A DNA stretch of 64,000 bases, from contig NZ_JARXWE010000010.1 in assembly GCF_029893235.1 (NCBI RefSeq), positions 16,825 to 80,824 of the forward strand, given 5' to 3'. Source of the DNA: Dysgonomonas sp. PH5-45 (GTDB lineage Bacteria; Bacteroidota; Bacteroidia; Bacteroidales; Dysgonomonadaceae). Each line of letters begins with the position of its first letter. Within the stretch, counting starts at the first letter, position 1. This document shows positions 26,821-35,610 of the stretch, one piece after another. The notes under the pieces were generated by a model. The model saw nothing but the letters and a program-made list of their open reading frames with translations. It searched no databases and was not told where the DNA came from. The translations under genes and the position numbers were made by a program.

Positions 26821-26828
26821 CAAATATA
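26821..26828 (-). promoter_or_regulatory. -7 box directly before the orphan gene
   Basis: On the minus strand the octamer reads TATATTTG (TAnnTTTG) and ends only four bases before the ATG at 26816. Transcription starting five to seven bases downstream would begin at or near the start codon, giving a leaderless or nearly leaderless mRNA. Confidence 0.4.
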
Positions 26829-26847
26829 GTGATTTTATTGAATAAAA

Positions 26848-26879
26848 AAGGTTTTGCTTCGCTGTGGAAACAAAACCTT
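26848..26879 (-). terminator. hairpin upstream of the orphan gene
   Basis: A nine-base perfect stem, AAGGTTTTG (26848-26856) with CAAAACCTT (26871-26879). On the minus strand it is followed by a T run (26847 down to 26844), as in an intrinsic terminator. It would catch transcripts running past the first terminator of the metal-uptake operon. Confidence 0.6.
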
Positions 26880-27018
26880 CCGAAAAGTATATAGTCTTGT
26901 TGTCTTTTTAAGAAAAGAAGTCTGTTTCAATTAATAACAATGTTTGATATTTATTCTGTCGAATCGTCTCATCTTTTTATAAACACTGTCAATAAGGTTT
27001 AAGTTCAATGGGATGGTG

Positions 27019-27053
27019 CAAAAAAAAGAGCAGGTTCTATTCAGAACCTGCTC
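27019..27053 (-). terminator. intrinsic terminator of the metal-uptake operon
   Basis: A perfect 12-base stem, AGAGCAGGTTCT with AGAACCTGCTCT around a four-base loop, followed on the minus strand by a T run (27026 down to 27019). It lies just downstream of the last gene of the operon (27090-27455). Confidence 0.88.
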
Positions 27054-27089
27054 TCTCTCTTGTAGCTAATACCTTGTATCGTCTTTTTC

Positions 27090-27455
27090 TTAGTGTTTGT
27101 GATGTTCGTGGTGATCGTGATGTTCAGTTCCTTCTGTTTCTTCTGTATCCAAGGAGGCTTCGTATCCTAATTTCTCCAAAGCTTTTTGTAGTTTGTCCAC
27201 ACTGGTTTTGCTGTTTTTGTATTCTATCCAAACAGTGTTGCTTGCCAAATCGACCTTCATGTCTGTAACGCCTTTTTCGTAAGGCATATTCCTTTCTATT
27301 TTTCTTTTACAGCTTTCGCAGTGCATAGGAACGTTGAAGAGAACTTCTTCTTTTTCTTTTTTCTTTTCCGCCTTTTTTTGCTCTTGAGCAAATCCGTTCA
27401 GGTTTATGCTTAGGCAAAATACAAGGGTAAGGAATGCAATGATTTTTGTTTTCAT
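27090..27455 (-). CDS. exported heavy-metal-associated (HMA) domain protein
   Basis: From the ATG at 27455 this is a 121-residue protein: signal peptide (about residues 1-24, ending GFAQ), a Lys/Glu-rich spacer, a heavy-metal-associated domain with HCESC near residue 46 and GVTDMKVDLASNTV, and a His-rich tail (about ten residues, mostly His). HMA domains bind Cu(I) or similar ions through CxxC. The tail would bind a divalent metal. As a periplasmic or outer-membrane protein it probably receives metal from the receptor encoded 38 bases upstream. The longer ORF up to 27554 overlaps the receptor gene and is not the natural start. Confidence 0.85.
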   Translation of the reverse strand: MKTKIIAFLTLVFCLSINLNGFAQEQKKAEKKKEKEEVLFNVPMHCESCKRKIERNMPYEKGVTDMKVDLASNTVWIEYKNSKTSVDKLQKALEKLGYEASLDTEETEGTEHHDHHEHHKH

Positions 27456-27493
27456 GGTTTCGTTATTTTTTTTGATGTTATTTAATTTGTTAA

Positions 27494-29728
27494 TTATTTC
27501 CCGATGCTGAAAGTAGCCCCGATATAGAATTTTGTACCTTGTGTAGGCCCCCATACCATTGTGGCATCGAAGTTGCCGCTATAAGGATTGTTGGCCGATA
27601 TGATAGGGTTCTTCTGTTTGAAGTTGAGTAGGTTTTCGCCACCAATATACACGCTCCAGTTACGGAAAAATTTGGTTACCTGAGCATTCATTATGGTATA
27701 CGATTTGAAACTGGATTTCCACAACGGATTGCCCGTAGCAGCGTCTATGGCAGGGGTTGGCATGCGTCCGCCCCCGTTGAACTGTGCGGTGAGGTCGAAT
27801 TGCCATTTGCGCATATTGGTTTCGTACGACGCCGTGGCAAGGGCTTTGTACCGGCTGGTAAGTGGTTTTCTGAGGCGAACCCCGTTATAGTCGGTATAAG
27901 TGTCGTTCCAGCGGTATGCGGCCAAAAGCGTGAATCCCTTAAACAACGGATAGCTGGCTTCTATCTGGTAGCAGCTTGCATACGATTTGCGTTTGCTGTT
28001 GTAGAACGAAACGGCGTGAGGGTCGGTATCCATGTCCATAACCATTTGGTTATCGAAATCGGTGTAGAACCATTCTGCGGCGAGCGACAAGTTCTCGTGG
28101 GCAATAGGGATATGGAAGTTGAAACTAACTCCGTAATTCCATGCTTTTTCTTGTTCTACGGTGTTAGGAGTATTTATTTTGCGGTTGTTGGCAAGGATGT
28201 AACTGTTTTCGGCAAGGATAAAAGGTGTGCGGTAACCCCTTCCGGCCGACAGACGCATGTGCGCTCCGTGGAAAAGGTCGTATTTTATGTGCAGACGTGG
28301 AGTGATGAAAAAGTCGTAGAGCGAACTGTAATCGCCACGCAGTCCGGCCAAAACTATCAGCTTGTTGTTTAAACTGAATGTGTATTGAGCGTAAGCACCT
28401 GTAACCGACTCCTTATCAGGCAGACCATAAGCCGAACCATGATTCAGACGTGGTATGCTGATAACTTCGTTATACTTATCCCAATTGAAGCTTACCCCTG
28501 TGCTGAGTTTGTGCATCGGGCTGAAGTCTTTTTCGTACATCAAAGAGCCGTACACATTATTCTGATAAACGTTATATTTATCGGTTGCGTAATTCGATTT
28601 CTGGTCGTGATACGATCCCGAAACAATCAAGGCAATGCTTTCGTTTTTGTCGTGATTGAGCGTCAATCCGTTTTTAGTGAAAAACTCCAAACGGTTTGTT
28701 ATTACCGATATTTCGTAAGGGTCGGTATAGGGCGGGTTATCGAGCTTGCGCATCGTATGGGCTGTTTGTCCACTGGTGCGTTCGTCGTTTATGAACTTTA
28801 CGCCTGTTTGCGAAATGAAGTTATCGTTCTGATAATGCCATCTGTTCATGACATTGAATTGGTGTTTTTTTGGCATATCAAGAAAAGAGTCGTCGTTGTT
28901 GTCGTGCGATTTCTTTTCGTTCGAGTAGTGCATCAGCAGTCCTGTCGACAGTTTGTCGTTCAGCTCTATTGCTCCATCGGCATTTGCTTCGTAGCGGCTG
29001 GCTTCGCTCATAAATACATTCAGGCTGAGGGGATCGGCTTCTTTCGGCTTTTTGTATTCAACATTAACCTGCCCCGACAATGATTCGTAACCGTTCTTTA
29101 CCGATGCAGCCCCTTTCGATATCTGGATGCTTTCCATCCACGGGCCGGGAATGTAATCGAGCCCATAGAGTTTGGATGCTCCCCTGAAGTTAGGATAATT
29201 TTCGGTTAGCATCTGCACATAGTTGCCCGATATACCAAGCAATTGAATTTGCCGTGCCCCCGTAACGGCATCGTTGTACGACACATCGACCGAGGGGTTG
29301 GTATCGAAACTCTCGGCAAGGCTACAACAAGCCGCCCGGCTTAGCTCGCGGGTAGATAGCTTTTCTGTGTTTAGCGGGTCTATCCTCGATTTTATTCGCC
29401 CGGCTATTGTTTTGTTAATAACAACCTCTTCCAGTTGGGTGTTTTCTTTCAGCACTATTTGCAGATCTTCTTTGGTGTCGTGTGGTGCGTGAAGAACAAC
29501 GGTTTCGTATCCCAGATACGACACTTGCAACATGTGGTCTTTTGGGGTTGCTGTTATTTCAAAATAACCTTTTTCGTTGGTTGTTACACCATTAGTGCCT
29601 CCTTCCCAGAAAACAAGGGCTCCTTCGAGCGGAGTTTTTTTCGAGTCAACTACGTATCCCTTATAGATTGGCGCAGCAAAAGAGAAAAAAGGTATAAGCA
29701 GTAAAATAAATAATAATTTATATTTCAT
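27494..29728 (-). CDS. TonB-dependent receptor, probably for copper or another metal
   Basis: A 744-residue outer-membrane receptor with a signal peptide (1-18), a CarboxypepD_reg-like N-terminal domain (residues about 22-100), a plug domain (about 120-220) and a 22-strand barrel. The plug holds AACCSLAESF, with a Cys pair, near residue 133. It carries KGAASVKNGYESLSGQVNV before the barrel. Neighbours, an HMA protein and a Cys/His-rich exported protein, point to metal uptake. The substrate is an inference; peptide or siderophore uptake is possible. Energy would come from the TonB system at 9375. Confidence 0.88.
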   Translation of the reverse strand: MKYKLLFILLLIPFFSFAAPIYKGYVVDSKKTPLEGALVFWEGGTNGVTTNEKGYFEITATPKDHMLQVSYLGYETVVLHAPHDTKEDLQIVLKENTQLEEVVINKTIAGRIKSRIDPLNTEKLSTRELSRAACCSLAESFDTNPSVDVSYNDAVTGARQIQLLGISGNYVQMLTENYPNFRGASKLYGLDYIPGPWMESIQISKGAASVKNGYESLSGQVNVEYKKPKEADPLSLNVFMSEASRYEANADGAIELNDKLSTGLLMHYSNEKKSHDNNDDSFLDMPKKHQFNVMNRWHYQNDNFISQTGVKFINDERTSGQTAHTMRKLDNPPYTDPYEISVITNRLEFFTKNGLTLNHDKNESIALIVSGSYHDQKSNYATDKYNVYQNNVYGSLMYEKDFSPMHKLSTGVSFNWDKYNEVISIPRLNHGSAYGLPDKESVTGAYAQYTFSLNNKLIVLAGLRGDYSSLYDFFITPRLHIKYDLFHGAHMRLSAGRGYRTPFILAENSYILANNRKINTPNTVEQEKAWNYGVSFNFHIPIAHENLSLAAEWFYTDFDNQMVMDMDTDPHAVSFYNSKRKSYASCYQIEASYPLFKGFTLLAAYRWNDTYTDYNGVRLRKPLTSRYKALATASYETNMRKWQFDLTAQFNGGGRMPTPAIDAATGNPLWKSSFKSYTIMNAQVTKFFRNWSVYIGGENLLNFKQKNPIISANNPYSGNFDATMVWGPTQGTKFYIGATFSIGK

Positions 29729-29873
29729 CTTTTTTTATTCAATTTATGTAATTAATTTGAGTATCTGTTTTTATAAAGGTGAATACAAGAAACACCCTGC
29801 CCTTCGAGTCTTCATTTTTCAGAAAAAAAGAGATGAAAGACTCAATGGACTAAGACTATACTAATTACAAAAA

Positions 29874-30332
29874 TCAAATAATAAGAATGCGAATCATAGA
29901 CAAATAGACTCGCGGATGAACAATGATAGGTATTTTATCCCTTAAGATGGGTACATTGTCGGTAGGAGCTTCGTTCAAAACAGGAGTAACGTTCTCGAAC
30001 AAATTGTTGGCTATCCAAACAAAAGGAGCTACAATTTGCGGCTTTGAAAAAAAGTGGTCTATGTCGAACGATATTCTTTCGGGCACACAGCATTCCCCTT
30101 CGTGGGGCGAAGAGCAGATGTCCTCGTGTTGATACGAGTCATGGTTGTGTCCGGCAGCTGTTGCATCAGAGTGCGAGTGCTGTGTTTGAGAGCAGCACGA
30201 AACATCGCTAAGACTCAATGTATGCTCAATGCAATTTTGGCAACACAGGTCAATAACGGTAACCCCTGTCCCCACAAAAAAGATGAGGAAAGCAAGAAGA
30301 AAAACCGCTATTTTATTTACAAAGTGCTTCAT
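29874..30332 (-). CDS. small Cys/His-rich exported protein (HYC_CC_PP-like)
   Basis: From the ATG at 30332 this is a 152-residue protein. It has a signal peptide or anchor (about residues 4-24), then cysteine pairs in DLCCQNC, DVSCCSQ and GECCVP, with a His-rich stretch between them (HSHSDATAAGHNHDSYQHED). It resembles the HYC_CC_PP type of Bacteroidetes metal-related proteins, but the HYC part is not clear, so the assignment is tentative. It is the first gene of the metal-uptake operon, 145 bases before the receptor gene, and is preceded by a -7 box at 30353-30360. Confidence 0.6.
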   Translation of the reverse strand: MKHFVNKIAVFLLAFLIFFVGTGVTVIDLCCQNCIEHTLSLSDVSCCSQTQHSHSDATAAGHNHDSYQHEDICSSPHEGECCVPERISFDIDHFFSKPQIVAPFVWIANNLFENVTPVLNEAPTDNVPILRDKIPIIVHPRVYLSMIRILII

Positions 30333-30352
30333 AAGTACACGAGTACAACTCA

Positions 30353-30360
30353 CAAAAGTA
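30353..30360 (-). promoter_or_regulatory. candidate -7 box of the metal-uptake operon
   Basis: On the minus strand the octamer reads TACTTTTG, an exact TAnnTTTG match, 20 bases upstream of the ATG at 30332. The -33 element is weak (TTTC about 20 bases upstream). Confidence 0.55.
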
Positions 30361-30507
30361 CAGCGAAGAACTTAAATGATGAAATTTTTTGGAAGAAAAA
30401 TAGTCAAAAAAATATAAGATTGTAAACTAATCCTTAAAAGAAGGGCGCTATGACAGACATGTTTAAAAATCTGTGGGAAAACAGTTTTTAGCTACTTTAA
30501 ATTGTCA

Positions 30508-30515
30508 TATATTTG
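30508..30515 (+). promoter_or_regulatory. candidate -7 box for the RsiV-like gene
   Basis: TATATTTG matches TAnnTTTG exactly and lies 22 bases before the ATG at 30538. Together with the minus-strand box at 30353-30360 it defines a divergent promoter region between the metal-uptake operon and this gene. Confidence 0.5.
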
Positions 30516-30537
30516 TGCTTGAAAAAACCATAGAAGT

Positions 30538-31368
30538 ATGAAGAAATTTAATCTGCTTGCGGTTGTCTTGTTTTTTGTTTGTTTTTCTTCGTGCGAGAAA
30601 AAACAGGCCGACAAAAGCAATGATATTACGTTCGATACTATAAGGGTTGCCGAAACGGCGGTTGTTGGTTCAGATTCTTTGGCTTCGTGCCAGTTGAAGA
30701 TAGAACTGGTTTACCCGACGGATATGAAGCAAAAAAACTTACTGGCGGATATACAGAAAGAAATTGTAGGTATGTATTTTGAAGATGATAAATACCTTAG
30801 CGTTCCGCCAAAAGAAGCTGTGCCCAAATACGTAAATGACTTTATTGCTGCCTATAAGGCGGATATCGAGTCTTATAAGGGGCAAGCAACCGAATGGGAG
30901 GAACGCGATCCTTATCTGCACATATCGCAAACTTTGTTGGGGCATATTCTGTACAACAAAAACTCTGTCCTTTGTTTTCAGGTGGAGCGTTATAATGCAA
31001 AAGGAGAGAATATTGCCGCTACGGAATATAAAAATTGTGTATTGAATCTGGAGACCGGCAAACGCATCAATGAGTCGGACATTTTTGTGCAAGACTCAGA
31101 GCAGGAGTTACACGACATTTTTGTAAGCAAAATCCTGTCCGAAAAGAAGGTCAAGGACATAAACGAGTTGCTTGATCTTGGATATTTTGGATTGGAGGAA
31201 ATAATGCCTAACAACAACTTCTGGGTAGACAGCCAGGGGATAACCTATTTGTTTAACACAGGGGAATGTTCTTCGCCAAAATTGGGCGAGATGAAAATAC
31301 ATCTGTCGTATAGCGATATCAGGCATTTGGTGCAGGAAAACTCTCCGATAAACAAACTGATGGAATAG
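30538..31368 (+). CDS. RsiV-family lipoprotein (DUF3298/DUF4163)
   Basis: A 276-residue lipoprotein: signal peptide ending FSSC, with Cys19 as the lipidation site. The mature part resembles RsiV-type DUF4163-DUF3298 proteins, with an N-terminal beta-rich domain (YKGQATEWEERDPYLHISQTLL) and a C-terminal domain that includes LNLETGKRINESDIF and ITYLFNTGECSSPKLGE. In Bacillus RsiV binds lysozyme as an anti-sigma factor; here there is no anti-sigma helix and no adjacent sigma factor, so that role is not supported. It is 11 bases upstream of rsmG. Confidence 0.8.
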   Translation: MKKFNLLAVVLFFVCFSSCEKKQADKSNDITFDTIRVAETAVVGSDSLASCQLKIELVYPTDMKQKNLLADIQKEIVGMYFEDDKYLSVPPKEAVPKYVNDFIAAYKADIESYKGQATEWEERDPYLHISQTLLGHILYNKNSVLCFQVERYNAKGENIAATEYKNCVLNLETGKRINESDIFVQDSEQELHDIFVSKILSEKKVKDINELLDLGYFGLEEIMPNNNFWVDSQGITYLFNTGECSSPKLGEMKIHLSYSDIRHLVQENSPINKLME

Positions 31369-31379
31369 GATACTGCCCG

Positions 31380-32000
31380 ATGGATATAATTCTTAAATAT
31401 TTTCCGGATATTACAGAAGTGCAGAGAAAACAATTTGCGGCACTTTACGACCTATATTTCGACTTGAACGCGAAGATAAACGTCATTTCGCGTAAGGATA
31501 TAGAAAACCTATACATTCACCATGTGTTGCACTCGTTGGGTATAGCCAAGGTGCATCGCTTCCGCGAGGGATCAAAAATTCTTGATTTGGGTACGGGTGG
31601 CGGTTTTCCGGGGATACCATTGGCCATAATGTTTCCCGATTCCGAATTTATGTTGATAGATAGCATCGGTAAAAAAATAAAGGTTGCCGCTGAGGTAGCA
31701 GAAGCCATAGGCCTGAAAAACGTGCAATTGAAACACTGCCGCGGACAGGAAGAAAAAGGACTGTTCGATTTCGTGGTAAGCCGGGCGGTTATGCCTCTTG
31801 GCGATTTGGAGAAGATAGTACGGAAAAATGTATCGAAAAAACAAAATAATTCTCTGCCCAACGGTATTCTCTGCCTGAAGGGTGGGGAGCTGGAGGCCGA
31901 AATACAGCCATTCAGAAAATACGCAGAAGTGAACAACTTGAAAGATTTTTTTGAAGAAGAATTTTTTGAAACAAAAAAAGTAATTTACCTGCCTATTTAA
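31380..32000 (+). CDS. rsmG: 16S rRNA (guanine-527-N7)-methyltransferase
   Basis: A 206-residue SAM-dependent methyltransferase that modifies G527 (E. coli numbering) of 16S rRNA. The signature NVISRKDIENLYIHHVLHSL near residue 33 and SAM-binding motif ILDLGTGGGFPGIPLAI near residue 66 are typical of RsmG/GidB, and VVSRAVMPLGDL lies near residue 135. Length fits the family. It is not next to mnmG or parAB here, as it is in many other phyla. Confidence 0.95.
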   Translation: MDIILKYFPDITEVQRKQFAALYDLYFDLNAKINVISRKDIENLYIHHVLHSLGIAKVHRFREGSKILDLGTGGGFPGIPLAIMFPDSEFMLIDSIGKKIKVAAEVAEAIGLKNVQLKHCRGQEEKGLFDFVVSRAVMPLGDLEKIVRKNVSKKQNNSLPNGILCLKGGELEAEIQPFRKYAEVNNLKDFFEEEFFETKKVIYLPI

Positions 32001-32031
32001 GGAAAAGAAGGTGAAAAGGAAATAAAAGTGT

Positions 32032-32667
32032 ATGAAAATCAATATATTTGAATTTAACCCGATTGCAGAAAACACATATCTTCTTTACGACGATACTAAG
32101 GAGTGTGTTATAATTGATGCGGGATGCTGTAACGACTCTGAAAACAAAGTGTTGCAGAACTTTATAACTGATAATGGGCTTACGGTGAAGCATCTGATAA
32201 ATACGCACTTGCATTTTGACCATGTATTGGGCGCAAGCTTTGTTTGTAGCCATTTTGGTGTGGTGCTCGAAGCAAATGCCGCCGATAAGTTTTTGCTCGA
32301 AGGCATGCCCGCCCAGATGAAGATGTTTGGCTTTCCGCCTGTTGCCGCTGCTCCTGTTATAGGAAAAGAGCTGAACGATGGCGATGTGGTTGAATTTGGC
32401 AAGCAGAAATTGCATGTGCTGCATGTTCCGGGTCATTCGCCGGGTCATGTCGTGTTTTATCATAAAGAATCAGACTCTTTATTTACAGGCGACGTGCTTT
32501 TCAGAGAAAGCATTGGCCGTACAGACTTGGCCGGAGGTAATCATCAGCAATTGGTGACAGGCATAAAAAAGAAACTATTAACCTTACCGCCCCAAACAAC
32601 GGTTTATCCGGGTCATGGCCCGGCAACAACCATTGGCTTTGAAGCGGAAAATAATCCATATTTATAA
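32032..32667 (+). CDS. MBL-fold metallo-hydrolase (glyoxalase II-like)
   Basis: A 211-residue metallo-beta-lactamase-fold enzyme. Metal ligands are in THLHFDHVLG (HxHxDH, near residue 62), PGHSPGH near residue 137, TGDVLF near residue 150, and PGHGPATT near residue 190. It resembles single-domain glyoxalase II-like hydrolases of unknown substrate, possibly S-acylglutathione-type or other thioesters; Bacteroidales generally lack glutathione. It lies 31 bases after rsmG and 11 bases before gcvP. Confidence 0.9.
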   Translation: MKINIFEFNPIAENTYLLYDDTKECVIIDAGCCNDSENKVLQNFITDNGLTVKHLINTHLHFDHVLGASFVCSHFGVVLEANAADKFLLEGMPAQMKMFGFPPVAAAPVIGKELNDGDVVEFGKQKLHVLHVPGHSPGHVVFYHKESDSLFTGDVLFRESIGRTDLAGGNHQQLVTGIKKKLLTLPPQTTVYPGHGPATTIGFEAENNPYL

Positions 32668-32678
32668 AACCAATATTT

Positions 32679-35525
32679 ATGACTGCAGAGAGATTTCAAG
32701 ACCGACACATCGGTGTTAACCAAGAAGAGCAGCAAATAATGCTGAAAAAACTTGGGCTTTCTTCATTAGATCAACTTATCGATCAGACCATACCTCAAAA
32801 CATCCGTTTGGAGAAAAAGTTAGATCTTCCCAAGCCTTTGAGCGAGTACGAATACGCTCAGGATATAGCCGATTTGGCTTCCCGAAATAAAGTTTTTGCA
32901 TCCTATATAGGAATGGGTTGGTACGACACCGTTGCTCCGGCTGTTATAATACGTAATGTATTCGAAAACCCTGTTTGGTACACTTCATATACTCCTTATC
33001 AGGCCGAAATTTCGCAAGGCCGCTTAGAGGCTCTTATGAATTTCCAGACGGTTATCAGCGACCTTACGGGGCTGCCTTTGGCAAACTGTTCGTTGCTCGA
33101 CGAGTCGACAGCAGCAGCCGAAGCCGCAGCAATGTTTTTCGCTTTGCGTAGCCGCGATCAGGTGAAAAACGGAGCAAACAAACTGTTTGTAGACGAAAAA
33201 GTTTTCCCGCAAACGATAGCCGTTCTTAACACCCGTACTGTGCCTCAGGGCATCGAGATGGTGATTGGCGACTATAAAACCGTAGAGCTTGACTCTTCTT
33301 TCTTTGGAGTTATTGTTCAGTATCCTAATTCGGATGGTAATATAGAAGACTATACTGCGTTTGCTAAGAAAGCGCAAGCCGCCAATTGCAAAATTGGTGT
33401 TGCGGCCGACCTTATGTCGCTTACGCTTCTTGTTCCTCCCGGACAATGGGGAGCCGACGTTGTTTTTGGTAGCAGCCAGCGTTTTGGTATACCTATGTAC
33501 TTTGGCGGACCATCGGCAGGATACTTCGCAACGAAGGACGATTACAAACGCAACGTTCCGGGGCGTATCATCGGTGTATCGAAAGATGCTTACGGAAAGT
33601 CGGCCTATCGTATGGCTCTTCAAACCCGCGAGCAACACATCAAACGCGAAAAAGCCACATCAAACATTTGTACGGCACAGGCGTTACTTGCCACAATGTC
33701 GGGCTTCTATGCGGTATATCACGGACCTGATGGCTTGAAAAACATAGCTAAAAACATTCATAGCGCAGCCGTACAGGTTGCCGATACGCTCAAGGGCTTT
33801 GGTTTTGAGCAAATGAATGGTCAGTACTTCGATACGCTCAAATTCAGACTTCCTGCCGGAATTACGCAAGAGGCTTTGCGTAAGGTAGCGGAAGATAAAG
33901 AAGTGAATCTGCGTTATTTCGAAACAGGCGAAGTAGGTATCAGCGTTGATGAAACAACAAATCAGCCTCGTTTGAATAACCTCTTGTCGGTTTTTGCTTT
34001 GGCTGCAAAACAATCGTTTGCCGAAGTAGAGCTGGAAGACAAAAACATAATTGATTCAAAATTCTTGCGCACAGACGTTTACTTGACTCACGAGGTATTC
34101 CACAAATACCACACTGAGACAGAGATGATGCGCTACATTAAACTTCTTGACAGAAGGGATATTTCGTTGGCACAATCCATGATTTCGTTGGGTTCGTGTA
34201 CAATGAAACTGAACGCAGCATCCGAAATGATGCCTCTTTCTTTTGCCGGTCTGCAAAATATTCACCCATATGCGCCTAAGAATCAAACAGAGGGTTATCT
34301 GGAGTTGATAGACCGTTTGGGCAGATACCTGAGCGTGATTACAGGATTTGCGGCTGTAAGCTTCCAACCTAACTCTGGTGCGGCAGGCGAATATGCTGGT
34401 TTGAGAGTGATTCGTGAATACCAAAACAGCATAGGGCAAGGTCACCGCAATATCGTGATTATCCCTGCATCGGCTCACGGAACAAACCCTGCATCGGCAA
34501 TTCAGGCTGGTTACCAAACCGTAACCGTTGCTTGCGACGACCAAGGAAACGTAAGCGTAGAAGACCTTATTGCAAAAGCCGAACAACACAAGGACGATTT
34601 GGCGGCATTCATGATAACATATCCATCTACTCACGGAATATTTGAGCAGGAAATCAGAAAGATGTGCGAAGTTATCCATGAGCATGGCGGACAGGTATAT
34701 ATGGACGGTGCTAATATGAACGCTCAGGTTGGTATAACCAATCCGGGAACGATAGGCGCCGATGTTTGTCACCTGAATCTGCACAAAACATTTGCTATAC
34801 CTCACGGTGGTGGTGGTCCGGGCGAAGGTCCTATCGGAGTGGCTGCTCACCTTGTTCCTTTCTTGCCTCATCACCCCATGATGGACGGAAGCTGCGTTAA
34901 CACAGTGGCATCGTCGCCATACGGAAGTGCGGGTATCCTGCCCATTACTTACGGGTATGTACGTATGTTGGGCGAAGAAGGCTTGGCTATGTCAACGAAA
35001 GTAGCTATCCTTAATGCCAACTATCTGGCCGAATGTATGAAAGATTCATACGGAATAGTGTACCGTGGCACACAAGGCAGGGTAGGACACGAACTTATCC
35101 TCGAATGCCGCAACGTTAAAGATATGTCTGGTATAACCGAAACCGACATAGCAAAACGTTTGATGGACTACGGCTACCATGCGCCTACATTGTCTTTCCC
35201 TGTTCATGGAACATTGATGATAGAACCAACCGAAAGCGAAAGCTTGGCCGAATTAGATCGCTTTGTTGATGTAATGAACCAGATATGGGAGGAAATAAAA
35301 GAGGTGGAAAAGGGCACTTATACTAAAGAGGATAATGTGCTTGTAAATGCTCCTCACCCTCAATATGAGGTTTGCGGCGATGAGTGGAAGCACGCGTACC
35401 CACGCTCTAAGGCTGCCTTTGCTTTGCCTTATCTGAATGATAATAAGTTCTGGGTAAACGTGGCACGCATCGACAATGCCTTGGGCGACCGTAACCTGAT
35501 AAGCTGTCTTTGCGATATGGGATAA
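32679..35525 (+). CDS. gcvP: glycine dehydrogenase (decarboxylating), P-protein
   Basis: A 948-residue PLP enzyme, the P-protein of the glycine cleavage system. It decarboxylates glycine and passes the aminomethyl group to lipoyl-H protein. Both halves are present in one chain, as in the single-subunit form. The PLP-Lys is in NLHKTFAIPHGGGGPGEGPIGV near residue 705. N-terminal DRHIGVNQEEQ and YIGMGWYDTVAPAVI are typical. gcvT and gcvH are not in the window. A strong bidirectional terminator follows. Confidence 0.97.
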   Translation: MTAERFQDRHIGVNQEEQQIMLKKLGLSSLDQLIDQTIPQNIRLEKKLDLPKPLSEYEYAQDIADLASRNKVFASYIGMGWYDTVAPAVIIRNVFENPVWYTSYTPYQAEISQGRLEALMNFQTVISDLTGLPLANCSLLDESTAAAEAAAMFFALRSRDQVKNGANKLFVDEKVFPQTIAVLNTRTVPQGIEMVIGDYKTVELDSSFFGVIVQYPNSDGNIEDYTAFAKKAQAANCKIGVAADLMSLTLLVPPGQWGADVVFGSSQRFGIPMYFGGPSAGYFATKDDYKRNVPGRIIGVSKDAYGKSAYRMALQTREQHIKREKATSNICTAQALLATMSGFYAVYHGPDGLKNIAKNIHSAAVQVADTLKGFGFEQMNGQYFDTLKFRLPAGITQEALRKVAEDKEVNLRYFETGEVGISVDETTNQPRLNNLLSVFALAAKQSFAEVELEDKNIIDSKFLRTDVYLTHEVFHKYHTETEMMRYIKLLDRRDISLAQSMISLGSCTMKLNAASEMMPLSFAGLQNIHPYAPKNQTEGYLELIDRLGRYLSVITGFAAVSFQPNSGAAGEYAGLRVIREYQNSIGQGHRNIVIIPASAHGTNPASAIQAGYQTVTVACDDQGNVSVEDLIAKAEQHKDDLAAFMITYPSTHGIFEQEIRKMCEVIHEHGGQVYMDGANMNAQVGITNPGTIGADVCHLNLHKTFAIPHGGGGPGEGPIGVAAHLVPFLPHHPMMDGSCVNTVASSPYGSAGILPITYGYVRMLGEEGLAMSTKVAILNANYLAECMKDSYGIVYRGTQGRVGHELILECRNVKDMSGITETDIAKRLMDYGYHAPTLSFPVHGTLMIEPTESESLAELDRFVDVMNQIWEEIKEVEKGTYTKEDNVLVNAPHPQYEVCGDEWKHAYPRSKAAFALPYLNDNKFWVNVARIDNALGDRNLISCLCDMG

Positions 35526-35554
35526 TAACCAAGATCGATAGATAATAAAAAAAG

Positions 35555-35592
35555 AAATCCCCGGCTTCATTATTTGAGGTCGGGGATTTTAT
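35555..35592. terminator. bidirectional terminator between gcvP and the lipoprotein gene
   Basis: A nine-base perfect stem, AAATCCCCG (35555-35563) with CGGGGATTT (35581-35589). It has a T run on the right and an A run on the left, so it can end transcripts on both strands: gcvP on plus and the lipoprotein gene on minus. Confidence 0.88.
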
Positions 35593-35610
35593 ATTAAGCG
35601 CGGTGTTTTA

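Noticed and set aside
30538..31368. anti-sigma factor function for the RsiV-like lipoprotein
   Set aside because: No anti-sigma N-terminal domain and no sigma factor gene next to it.
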